64,000 nucleotides of DNA, from positions 1 to 64,000 of the forward strand of contig JAIUNL010000011.1 of the NCBI GenBank assembly GCA_020161835.1, in the 5' to 3' direction. Below the pieces are notes generated by a model. It did no database searches and had not been told where the DNA came from. It worked only from the letters and a program-made list of their open reading frames with translations. The first letter of the stretch is position 1. Every line of letters begins with the position of its first letter. The position numbers and the translations under genes were made by a program. Positions 52,520 to 60,976 of the stretch are shown piece by piece. Origin of the DNA: Bacteroidota bacterium (GTDB lineage Bacteria > Bacteroidota > JABWAT01).

Positions 52520-55055
52520 ATTTTACCAACATCATCTGCCCGGATTTCAGTTCTGTACCTGACCTCAGGTAGTAAATATAAGTACCTGAAGAAACCTCTC
52601 TCCCTGCATCATCAGTTCCATCCCATTCTATTAGGTAATTTCCGGAATTCATTTCCCTGCTGATCAGAACTTTAACTTTTTGTCCCAACAAATTATAAAT
52701 CTGGAAAGTAGTGAACTGCTTTTGAGGTATTGAAAATTCAACCTTAGTCGACGGATTAAATGGATTCGGATAATTTTTCCCTAGAACCAGTTGAACAGGA
52801 ACCTGATGTTTCTCTTTTACTTCATTAAGTCCAAGAATTAAAGACCTGCCTCCTTCAAGCGGACCTCCCAACGTATCAGCCAGATAGATATTCACAAAAT
52901 CAGGACGTTTTGGTTTTGAAAATTGATGTTCAGTCACCCACTCTTCATCTGTCATCCGTTTAAAAGAATCAGTCACTTTTTCATAGTAACTCATGACCGG
53001 CCCAACAAATGAAAACAATCTGCCATCCGGTAAGTTTGCAGTAACCACGGCAAGATTAACTGGTCCCGTTCCAACATGCTGAACCCAACCAACCATATTT
53101 CCAACTGCGTCAGTCGGGCAGGTATGAATATCTGCGATTACGTAATCTTTTTTTAGGAAGCCCTCTTCCCCTGTAAAAAATAAATTAAAATACCAACCAT
53201 CATAAATAACACCGCACATTGCCTGAGTAAAAAGCATTCGTTTCAAAAATGATTTTTCAATGGGTGAAAGTTGGGTTCCTGATAATTCTTTTTCTGAAAT
53301 CCCTTCAAGTGTATCGGCTATTTCAGAAAATCGTTTCCAAAAATTGGAGACTTGTATATTGGCAATTGAACCCGTTTTAAACTTTTCTGAAATATTGAAA
53401 GCCAGGTTTTTCACGGAACGGTAAAAAGCAGGAATCGGTTCGACATAACTCTCTGGATATGAACATGTCGTTCCACCTGTGTAAGATTGTTTGGCATAAA
53501 GCAGGTTATCATGTCTGAGCTGTGCCCAGGAAGCAAGCTGAGTATTCATTTTTTCCTGCCACCAGGCTGCTGTCTGCATAAAAGCCGGGAATCCGGAACG
53601 GTCTTCAGGCGGATTTAAAGACCTGATTGAATTCAGCCAGGAGGTGTAAACTGAAGCATCCCAAAAATCCTGACCATAAGAATCAATCAGATAACGCAGA
53701 GATGCAAGATTTGGCTGATAATGGTACATTTCAAGTTCATTTTGCAGCAATTGCGCAGAAGCATTGTTGCCAAGGGCAAATAAAACATCAAACGATGAAG
53801 GCAAACCCCTCCAGACTTTTCTCCCTTCAAACTTAATTTTATCAAAAACCACATTTCCTGTCACATAAGAATCAATTATAAACCGTTGTCCGAGTATTAA
53901 AAAAGCAGATGCAGGGGCGATGTCATCCGGGTTGGAGGGATCTGAAATCAGAATTTGAGAATTGATACGCTGGAAGGCAAAAGACTTAACTTTAAGTGAA
54001 TCCTGAAAAGCCCTGAATGTGTTTAAATCAAGCAAATCTGCAGCATTTTGAATCTTTACTGCCGAAATCAGGGTTTTTAAATTTGGCAGGGTTACGTTGT
54101 CTGACTCCCCAACCATCGTTTTAATAATTTCATCCATATCTGAAAGAAGTGTGGTTGAGTTACCCGGTACTGATGCTTCTGAAATCAGAACAGCATCAAT
54201 CACTTGTCGCTGAATATCTGCTTCAGATGGAGCTGGAATTGAATTAACCGGAGCAATTAATGCCAGCTCTGTTCTTCCGAGCCAGATCATGGCTTTGAAG
54301 TATTTACCGAGTTGCTCAGACTCAGTGTAATGTCCTCTTACAGTAAATTGACTAAAATCCCACGATCGTGGTGTAGATGAAAACAACGCAAGTGTTTCAG
54401 GACTTTCTTTCTGAATCATCATCAAGAGAGAGTCAACCAAACCCTTATTTTCGGGAAATACCGGGCTGGAAAAAATACCAAGCAATTTTCCAGGAACAGT
54501 TAAGTAAACATCAATATCACGAATAGATTTTTTCATTTCAGGATTGCCAGCGTAAACAGCATCCAAAACCAAAACCTGTGATCTGAGTCCACGAAGTAAA
54601 TTTTCCAATTTGGGGATAAGTAATTGCAATTCAAGATTTTTCAGGTTGGCATCATAAGACATGTGAACAGCATGCAGAATGGCATCCGTCGAAACAAAAA
54701 CAGGCAAATCATAATTGTAAATTGTATGGAAAGCCTCACCGAAAGATTTCATTCTCAGACGGTCAGAAACCATGAATCCATGTTTTTCTATCAGACTTTG
54801 TTCATAGGAGGTCAATTTAAACCGGGAAAGTATGGAATCACTGTAAAAAGAAGAGGAGAAGTCAGTAACGGCCGTTTTATTGAATTTACCGCCTGAATAC
54901 AATACCAATAATTGCTCTGAGGTCAGGTTTTGATTGTTTTTTAAAAATTGACGGTAAGACTCAACGTCAAATGGTTGGTTTGCCTGACCCAAAACCTCAA
55001 CTGAAATAAATAAACCAAAAATAAGTGAGTAGATGAGAGTCCTGATCTGAACCAT
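52518..55055 (-). CDS. DUF3160-type secreted protein with T9SS sorting domain
   Basis: An 845-residue exported protein: signal peptide (LIYSLIFGLFISVEVLGQ), a long helical central part (about 70-720) with features of DUF3160 proteins (FHTIYNYDLPVFVSTDAILHAVHMSYD; VADIHTCP), and a T9SS C-terminal domain (NYPNPFNPSTKVEFSIP ... NLLGQKVKVL). Molecular function of DUF3160 is unknown. ATG 55055 follows AGGAG by 6 nt. A Bacteroidota-type promoter lies at 55087-55117. It is convergent with acn and not part of the rsmE run. Confidence 0.82.
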   Translation of the reverse strand: MVQIRTLIYSLIFGLFISVEVLGQANQPFDVESYRQFLKNNQNLTSEQLLVLYSGGKFNKTAVTDFSSSFYSDSILSRFKLTSYEQSLIEKHGFMVSDRLRMKSFGEAFHTIYNYDLPVFVSTDAILHAVHMSYDANLKNLELQLLIPKLENLLRGLRSQVLVLDAVYAGNPEMKKSIRDIDVYLTVPGKLLGIFSSPVFPENKGLVDSLLMMIQKESPETLALFSSTPRSWDFSQFTVRGHYTESEQLGKYFKAMIWLGRTELALIAPVNSIPAPSEADIQRQVIDAVLISEASVPGNSTTLLSDMDEIIKTMVGESDNVTLPNLKTLISAVKIQNAADLLDLNTFRAFQDSLKVKSFAFQRINSQILISDPSNPDDIAPASAFLILGQRFIIDSYVTGNVVFDKIKFEGRKVWRGLPSSFDVLFALGNNASAQLLQNELEMYHYQPNLASLRYLIDSYGQDFWDASVYTSWLNSIRSLNPPEDRSGFPAFMQTAAWWQEKMNTQLASWAQLRHDNLLYAKQSYTGGTTCSYPESYVEPIPAFYRSVKNLAFNISEKFKTGSIANIQVSNFWKRFSEIADTLEGISEKELSGTQLSPIEKSFLKRMLFTQAMCGVIYDGWYFNLFFTGEEGFLKKDYVIADIHTCPTDAVGNMVGWVQHVGTGPVNLAVVTANLPDGRLFSFVGPVMSYYEKVTDSFKRMTDEEWVTEHQFSKPKRPDFVNIYLADTLGGPLEGGRSLILGLNEVKEKHQVPVQLVLGKNYPNPFNPSTKVEFSIPQKQFTTFQIYNLLGQKVKVLISREMNSGNYLIEWDGTDDAGREVSSGTYIYYLRSGTELKSGQMMLVK

Positions 55056-55086
55056 AGTGAACTCCTTTCCCCGGAATATATTAAAC

Positions 55087-55117
55087 GAAATTTACTATCA
55101 AATTTGCTGAGGTGCAA
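55087..55117 (-). promoter_or_regulatory. Bacteroidota-type promoter of the DUF3160 gene
   Basis: On the minus strand, TTG (55117-55115), a 20-bp spacer, then TAAATTTC (55094-55087), one base off TAnnTTTG. Confidence 0.6.
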
Positions 55118-55191
55118 TAGAACAAAGATTAGATTTACAGACAATAAGACATTCTAATCTTATAAAAGCGGTTAGTATATTCTGGCCGATT

Positions 55192-57198
55192 TTAATTATT
55201 AAAATCAAATTGAACACCTGCAAAACCATCTTTTGTTTGAATGGATTTTCCGTCATCAAACCTTTGGGAGCTTTCAAATGAGAGTTTCAAAGATAACTTC
55301 ATCCAACGAAAAATTTTATTTCCGGTTATCAGCGAAAACCTGAATCCTTCACCATATAACGGATTAAAAGACATCATTCCGGGCAAATCAGATTCGTAGA
55401 CATAAATACGGTCATCATAAATATTTGCATCAAACCATGAACATTGTAAAATCAAATTTCCGTTTTCGAACAGGTTTGTTTTAATTTGCCCAGTAAATGC
55501 TTTCCCTGAATTTGTTTTTACCGTTTGATTCAAATCAAGACGAGACTTAAACTGAATTGAAGTAACAATCGGTGTATTCCACTCAATTCTGTACTTCCTG
55601 GTTTTATTCTGAACAGATGACCCACTTATTTCTTTATTCTGAACTGAATACCTGTACTGGACCTTAAAATTATGACTTCCAACCCATCTTTTCTCAACAC
55701 CGGCAAACCATTCGATTCCTTTTGACGGATATAAATTCTGATAACCCGGCCATGGATGCAAAAACTCGTCTCTGTAAAAGGAAAACAAGGTAGTAAAAGC
55801 AGTAAATTCAAGTCCCTGGTACCAACCGGTTTCATTTCCCGGGGAACTCATCTTATCGGCAAAAGGCCGGCCGAAAAGAGGGGTAAAACCGGGCTCAGCA
55901 TTTCGATGGTGAAGAATATATTTAAAGCCGGGCAAAGGTTCGCATAAAACCCAGCAAGCAAGTGCCGATTTCTCTCCAAATCTGGCAATTTCACCCGAAA
56001 TAACTACTTTTTGGGTGGTGAACTGACCAGACAAAGATATAAACCGGACTTTTTCATCATAATTCCGGAACCTTTCAAATCGGGATGGCGCCTGTTCTTC
56101 CACCAGTGCAGAATCAGCTGTTAATTCATTTCTGTCAAATCTCTGGAGCCCTGCAACACTGGTGAAAGAAAGATTCTTAAATCCATTAATTTTCACCCAA
56201 CCACCCAAAAATGTAACTGGCAACTTATCCTTTTTTGAAAGGGATGCCTGATTCGAATGCAATCCAGAATTGTCGAATCTAAAATCTTCAGTGAGTGACA
56301 ACTCTCCCTGATTTTCATGAGTAAAGACAATTTTACGATCGCCATCATATCTTGCAGAAGAATAAAATATTCCGGTTTCGATTCCCGTTTTGGGAAAAAG
56401 TACTGAACCGGAAACCCCCGATAAAAATCGGTTTTCATCTGAGGATAAATAGGGTAAAAGTCCGCTTGAATTTTTAATCGGACTACTGATAACAGCCGAA
56501 GATTTCCCTAATGTAGCTGAACGTGAGAAGAGTAGTCCCTCGCCAAAAGCAAGTTGGTAGGATCCGGCAGAAAATGTATGAATACCTACCCAACCTGATT
56601 GACTATCCGCCTTGAAAAAAAGAGTACCATTCACATAATCTGTCAGATTAGATTCGTCTTTGTCTTTTTCTGAAATGAGCCCGGCAGTCCACCCTGACTG
56701 TGTTCTGACTTTTACCCTGTTGTAGATGCTCATTTTTTTTATCCGGATATTTTCAACTGAGAACTGGGCAATTCTGGTTCTATGCCGGGATTCTGAAAAA
56801 ATTTTCTGGTTTTGTGTTGAAAGTGTTTCGTTGGAGTCAATCACCAGCCATTTTTCGAGCAGGATCTGGTAGGAGGATGAAATTTCAGGTATTTCAGATA
56901 ACTGTGATAGATTTTGAAACCCCGGGAAAGCCTGATAATTCAATATTGCTTCGGCTATCAAACCATCCATACCCGGAAGTTCAAGTAATTGCTGACGGGT
57001 TGCATTTTTAAGGGATACAGGATGCTCCTGATACCATTCATTCAGATCAGCCCAAAGAGACGGGTCAGGACTCTCTTCATCGGAAAGAGTTTCTGACCAA
57101 TTTTCAGGCAAATCGGTTTCGATCTGTTGTGAAATGGCAGCAACAGGAATAATTAAAATCAGCAGCAATGCTGAAATAAAGGAAGAAAACAAATACAT
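55192..57198 (-). CDS. Helix-hairpin-helix plus beta-barrel envelope protein
   Basis: A 668-residue protein with a signal peptide (LFSSFISALLLILIIPVAAISQ), then a ComEA-like helix-hairpin-helix region (about 58-118: LKNATRQQLLELPGMDGLIAEAIL ... LSQLSEIPEI). The rest is a long beta-rich part (about 130-668) that looks like an outer-membrane barrel (YQLAFGEGLLFSRS; aromatic-rich alternation to the end, GVQFDFNN). Proteins of this layout recur in Bacteroidota, with unknown function. The HhH could bind DNA during uptake or only act as a periplasmic adaptor. It lies 12 nt after rsmE. Confidence 0.75.
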   Translation of the reverse strand: MYLFSSFISALLLILIIPVAAISQQIETDLPENWSETLSDEESPDPSLWADLNEWYQEHPVSLKNATRQQLLELPGMDGLIAEAILNYQAFPGFQNLSQLSEIPEISSSYQILLEKWLVIDSNETLSTQNQKIFSESRHRTRIAQFSVENIRIKKMSIYNRVKVRTQSGWTAGLISEKDKDESNLTDYVNGTLFFKADSQSGWVGIHTFSAGSYQLAFGEGLLFSRSATLGKSSAVISSPIKNSSGLLPYLSSDENRFLSGVSGSVLFPKTGIETGIFYSSARYDGDRKIVFTHENQGELSLTEDFRFDNSGLHSNQASLSKKDKLPVTFLGGWVKINGFKNLSFTSVAGLQRFDRNELTADSALVEEQAPSRFERFRNYDEKVRFISLSGQFTTQKVVISGEIARFGEKSALACWVLCEPLPGFKYILHHRNAEPGFTPLFGRPFADKMSSPGNETGWYQGLEFTAFTTLFSFYRDEFLHPWPGYQNLYPSKGIEWFAGVEKRWVGSHNFKVQYRYSVQNKEISGSSVQNKTRKYRIEWNTPIVTSIQFKSRLDLNQTVKTNSGKAFTGQIKTNLFENGNLILQCSWFDANIYDDRIYVYESDLPGMMSFNPLYGEGFRFSLITGNKIFRWMKLSLKLSFESSQRFDDGKSIQTKDGFAGVQFDFNN

Positions 57199-57210
57199 TG
57201 ATTTTCGGGA

Positions 57211-57936
57211 TCAGGTTACTATTAATTTCTGGTGCAAAGCTGAAAGAGCAACAACTGCGGCAGTTTCTGTTCTGAGTCGCTGACTGCCTAACCATACAAG
57301 TTTTGCACCTGCGTTTTGGGCAACTTCAATTTCAGAGTCAGTGAAGCCACCCTCAGGACCTAAAAATAGGAAAATATCTTCAAAACCAGAAACATCAAGT
57401 TCAGAAATTAACTCAGACGATGGCAATTTTATTTCATGACAAACAAGACAAAGAGCATGTTCAGGCACTGTTTTAAAAAATTTCCCGAAATTCCCTGGGG
57501 CTGCGATCTGAAGCTTCCATGCATTTTTTGATTGCTTTAAAGCTGAAACGGCCAGCTTTTCCCAACGATCTGTTTTTACTGACTGTTTTATTGTTCGTTC
57601 TGTCTCAAGGGGTATAAACCGGGAAAGCCCCAGCTCACTTCCCTTTTCAATAATCCAATCCATTCTTGAATTGATTTTAAGTAAACCAGCAGCAAGAGTT
57701 AATCGTGACCTGAGCGGGAAAGAGTGTTCTTCAACTGTTTCAATAACTCCTGACGAGTTTTTTTTCGACACAGATTCGATCCTGACGGAAAAAAACTGAC
57801 CTTCACCTGTCGTGAACCAGATCAGGTCACCGGGCTGATGCCGAAGTACCCTGATTGCGTGATGATGGGTTTCTTCATCAAACTGGAATCTGTTACCCAT
57901 TGTCGCCGGAATAAGTTGATAAAAAACTTCATCCAT
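57211..57936 (-). CDS. rsmE: 16S rRNA (uracil-1498-N3)-methyltransferase
   Basis: Methylates U1498 of 16S rRNA using S-adenosylmethionine; a SPOUT-fold enzyme. It has 241 residues with HHAIRVLRHQPGD, LLKINSRMDWIIEKGSELG and the SAM-knot motif LGPEGGFTDSEI plus LGSQRLRTETA. The frame continues upstream through the Omp85 gene, but ATG 57936, with GGGAG 9 nt before, gives the usual N-terminus. It is embedded between two envelope genes with 12-16 nt gaps. Confidence 0.95.
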   Translation of the reverse strand: MDEVFYQLIPATMGNRFQFDEETHHHAIRVLRHQPGDLIWFTTGEGQFFSVRIESVSKKNSSGVIETVEEHSFPLRSRLTLAAGLLKINSRMDWIIEKGSELGLSRFIPLETERTIKQSVKTDRWEKLAVSALKQSKNAWKLQIAAPGNFGKFFKTVPEHALCLVCHEIKLPSSELISELDVSGFEDIFLFLGPEGGFTDSEIEVAQNAGAKLVWLGSQRLRTETAAVVALSALHQKLIVT

Positions 57937-57952
57937 TAAAAAGCTCTCCCGG

Positions 57953-59302
57953 TCATAAACCAAAGTGATGGTTACCGTTTGGAATGAAAGCCAGTTCAGC
58001 TTTAAAAACAACTGAGTAGGGCAACACAAGATTCAGAGCAAAACCTCCAGAAAAGAGAAAATTGTCATAGTATGAATCCAGATTGTTTGCTGTTATATAT
58101 TGGCCAAGACCAGAGTACTTTTTATGAGGACGATTAATATAACCGGCATCAGTAAATGCAAGAGCATATAATCCCCATCGGAAATCTTTGAATTGCTTTA
58201 CAGGCATCCATGAAAGTTCAGTAACCCTGGGTGCAATAACCTGATGTCTGAATTCCGATCTGAATACCCATCTTTCCGTAGATTCCAGAATGAGTGACTG
58301 GTAACCTCTCAAATATTCATCTTTACCCGTGAGAAGGTGTTCATAGAATGGAATAAAACGCCCTACACTGGTTTCATAACTTGCAAGACCGGCAAGAGTA
58401 ACCCACTCATTTAGCTGAATATAAGCACGTTTATCAAGATGGATCGCACCAAAAACCTTGCCTGTTTCAATTTCACGGTTAACCCTGATTTCTGAAAAGG
58501 AAAAAAAACCTTTGGTTGCAAATTCACCCGAATTTCTTGCATCAATCAAAAAGGATGTCTGCAATCCGGTTGTGAGATCTTTTCTCGCATCATTGTTTAA
58601 CAAAACATCCAAAGAAGAGTCAGTTAGTGTTCCGGGTACTGAAATGGTTCTGTAATTTATTGTAAGGGATAAAATGGTGTACGGATTGAATCTGTAACCT
58701 CCGCCCAAATAGGAAATCAGGCTCTGATCCTTCCTGGCATCGGGATTGCTGTCTTCAAACTTGTTTTTGACGGCAGACTGTGAATAATTTAAACCCGTCC
58801 AGAACAAAATATCAGGATTAAGAAAACTATTTGGATCAACAAAGCCGATGCTTAAACCCTGGCTGTACCCGTTCTGCCCCATAATACGCATGGTTATCTG
58901 GCGACCAAGAATATTATTGTGAAAAGCTTTGAACCCATAAGTCAGGTCTTTCCACTCAGAGACATCCCAGGGTTTACCCCGATCCTGTGTTTTAAAATTA
59001 AGGGTTGGGTGAACCAGCCAAAACCAGCGTTCATGAACAGTAAAATGCAATCTATAGCCGGTTTCCAGGGAATCAAGTGCGTAATCAACCCGGGTAAAAA
59101 GACCTAGTGAATAAATCCGATCTCTGAAATATTCAACCTGAGATTTTAAAACCACCTCTCCCGGTTGAATGGTAATTTCTCTGAGAATGATAAAATCCTG
59201 AGTTGTTTCATTTCCTGAAACGAGAATTTCACTGATCAGGTAGGGTCTGTCAGGTTCTGAAATCAGCAGAAGAAGGTTTAAAAAGAAAAGAATCATAGTC
59301 AT
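57953..59302 (-). CDS. Omp85-superfamily barrel with a single POTRA domain
   Basis: A 449-residue protein: a short signal peptide (MILFFLNLLLLIS), one POTRA domain (about 18-93: ISEILVSGNETTQDFIILREI ... GYRLHFTVHE), and a surface-antigen barrel (about 100-449) with the Omp85 loop-6 motif LRGY at 331-334. BamA has five POTRA domains and TamA three. With only one, this is a small outer-membrane exporter or insertion factor of unknown partner. It precedes rsmE by 16 nt. Confidence 0.8.
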   Translation of the reverse strand: MTMILFFLNLLLLISEPDRPYLISEILVSGNETTQDFIILREITIQPGEVVLKSQVEYFRDRIYSLGLFTRVDYALDSLETGYRLHFTVHERWFWLVHPTLNFKTQDRGKPWDVSEWKDLTYGFKAFHNNILGRQITMRIMGQNGYSQGLSIGFVDPNSFLNPDILFWTGLNYSQSAVKNKFEDSNPDARKDQSLISYLGGGYRFNPYTILSLTINYRTISVPGTLTDSSLDVLLNNDARKDLTTGLQTSFLIDARNSGEFATKGFFSFSEIRVNREIETGKVFGAIHLDKRAYIQLNEWVTLAGLASYETSVGRFIPFYEHLLTGKDEYLRGYQSLILESTERWVFRSEFRHQVIAPRVTELSWMPVKQFKDFRWGLYALAFTDAGYINRPHKKYSGLGQYITANNLDSYYDNFLFSGGFALNLVLPYSVVFKAELAFIPNGNHHFGL

Positions 59303-59350
59303 TTTATAAGGACTTTAAAAATACAAAATGACTAATTGAATAAGAAAATT

Positions 59351-60838
59351 TCAGCGGGAAATGATTCTGATAACAGACCTTTGGTTTGCAGGATCTTTAC
59401 TTCCATAAATAAAAATAAGATCACTTCTTTTCGGTTCAAACACCGGAAACGAAGTCACCAAACGTGCATCTGAGGGAATCTGAACATTTTGCGTATAAGT
59501 TGGTGTTGAGGAGACAATACCGTTTTGGAGACCAGAAAAAATCATCAGAGTTTTTGTATCTTTAAACAGGGTTAGGTCATGAAATCCATCACCATCTATG
59601 TCCGCCTTAACAGTCATGAGAAGTGATTTGTTAAAATCTTTCCGCATGTTAAGATCCTGAACAATACTTTTTTCAAGTGCCGGACTTGACGAAAATTTCT
59701 GATTTTTTTGAATGTAAAATTTATAATTGACCTTCATATCACGGGTAACAAAACTGGTAAGAAGGTTAGAAACACTGATATTGGCTTCCATGGTAACAAA
59801 ATCATCACGACCGTCCCTGTTTAAATCTTCCATGGAATACTGAACCAAAATTCCTGAACCAGGAATAGTCTGGTCAGGTTTACTTTTAATTACGGTCTGA
59901 CCTTTCTGATCACGTGATCCCCAATAAAACTCATATTTTATTTCCCGGGAAACCAGATCCTCAAACTCTGCCCTTTCAAGCAAAACGTCCAGTGAACCGT
60001 CGCCGTTCATGTCTGAAACTTCACGAATCGTTACTACTTCATTCCCAGTTTTATTAAACTGAAGAGAAAAATCAGAATTCGTTTTTAAATTGGATGAAGG
60101 ATCCTGCGCATATACTGAAATTTTATCCCGGTAAATCAGAACCAAATCCTGAGACGATTCTGAAAAATATGGAAATAATTTCAATGATGGAACTTCGACC
60201 TGGTAAGTAATTCCGTTAAACTCAAAACCCTCTGGGTGCATGGCAACGACATGGGATCCTGCAAGAATAGTTGCCTGAGAAGATTTTGCTTTCAAATTTT
60301 CTCTGCTGACCAAAACCATTGAATTTTCGGAGGGAACAACCAAATGATCAAAGTCAGAATTGGTAAAAGAAATTTTCAGTGGAAGATGAATGAGGGATTT
60401 GCTGTCAGGAAACGGAAGTGCAACATTTACATCTATAAGAGGTTTAAGTAAATCTTTTCGGAAATTCCCATTCTGAAATGGCATTGAAAGCAAACTGGAT
60501 TTCTGAAGAAGGATGAGCTCATCTGCCTGATCGCCCATTACATTTGCAAGTTCAAAGCCAATTACTGAGGCATCAATCTGGATGGTTTGCCCAGGTTCTG
60601 AGTAAAAACCATCAGGTGTTTGTAAAAAGGTACTGATAAACCGGTTGCCGGCCTTTGTTCCTGCCACCGAAAGGAAAGAAACAATAAAATCAGCCCGACC
60701 ATCTTTATTGATATCTTGAACAACATAGTCACTGACCTGCCCGGGAACTTTAAGATCAGTAACAGAAAGATCTGTCTGGCCAAAAAGAACAGAAGAAAAA
60801 CTGAAACAGATTGAGAACACGAAGATCAGTTTTTTCAT
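59351..60838 (-). CDS. Exported FG-GAP/VCBS-repeat protein
   Basis: A 495-residue exported protein: signal peptide (KKLIFVFSICFSFSSVLFGQ) followed by beta-propeller-like repeats with calcium loops DINKDGRADF, DMNGDGSLDV, DLNRDGRDDF and DIDGDGFHDL. It ends in FIYGSKDPANQRSVIRIISR without a T9SS sorting domain, so it may stay in the periplasm. Start ATG 60838 is preferred to an in-frame TTG three codons upstream. It lies 48 nt before the Omp85 gene and may be its partner, which is inference. Confidence 0.75.
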   Translation of the reverse strand: MKKLIFVFSICFSFSSVLFGQTDLSVTDLKVPGQVSDYVVQDINKDGRADFIVSFLSVAGTKAGNRFISTFLQTPDGFYSEPGQTIQIDASVIGFELANVMGDQADELILLQKSSLLSMPFQNGNFRKDLLKPLIDVNVALPFPDSKSLIHLPLKISFTNSDFDHLVVPSENSMVLVSRENLKAKSSQATILAGSHVVAMHPEGFEFNGITYQVEVPSLKLFPYFSESSQDLVLIYRDKISVYAQDPSSNLKTNSDFSLQFNKTGNEVVTIREVSDMNGDGSLDVLLERAEFEDLVSREIKYEFYWGSRDQKGQTVIKSKPDQTIPGSGILVQYSMEDLNRDGRDDFVTMEANISVSNLLTSFVTRDMKVNYKFYIQKNQKFSSSPALEKSIVQDLNMRKDFNKSLLMTVKADIDGDGFHDLTLFKDTKTLMIFSGLQNGIVSSTPTYTQNVQIPSDARLVTSFPVFEPKRSDLIFIYGSKDPANQRSVIRIISR

Positions 60839-60934
60839 AGAGTGCAAATTCCATCATTTTTAATGACGGTAGCATACGAAATCAGACGGAGGTTGTTGCA
60901 GTTTTAAGAGTAAGAACTCTTTTTTATTTTTTAT

Positions 60935-60965
60935 ACAAAACAGGGGCAATTAAGAATTACCCCTG
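60935..60965 (-). terminator. Terminator of gcvP
   Basis: On the minus strand CAGGGG-TAATT-CTT-AATTG-CCCCTG forms an 11-bp stem with one G-T pair (60965-60941), followed by TTTTGTA. Confidence 0.8.
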
Positions 60966-60976
60966 CAAGTAAATAA

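Noticed and set aside
57937..58029. Extended N-terminus of RsmE overlapping the Omp85 gene
   Set aside because: The family begins at MDEVFYQL, with a good ribosome-binding site before it; the extension is unrelated sequence.
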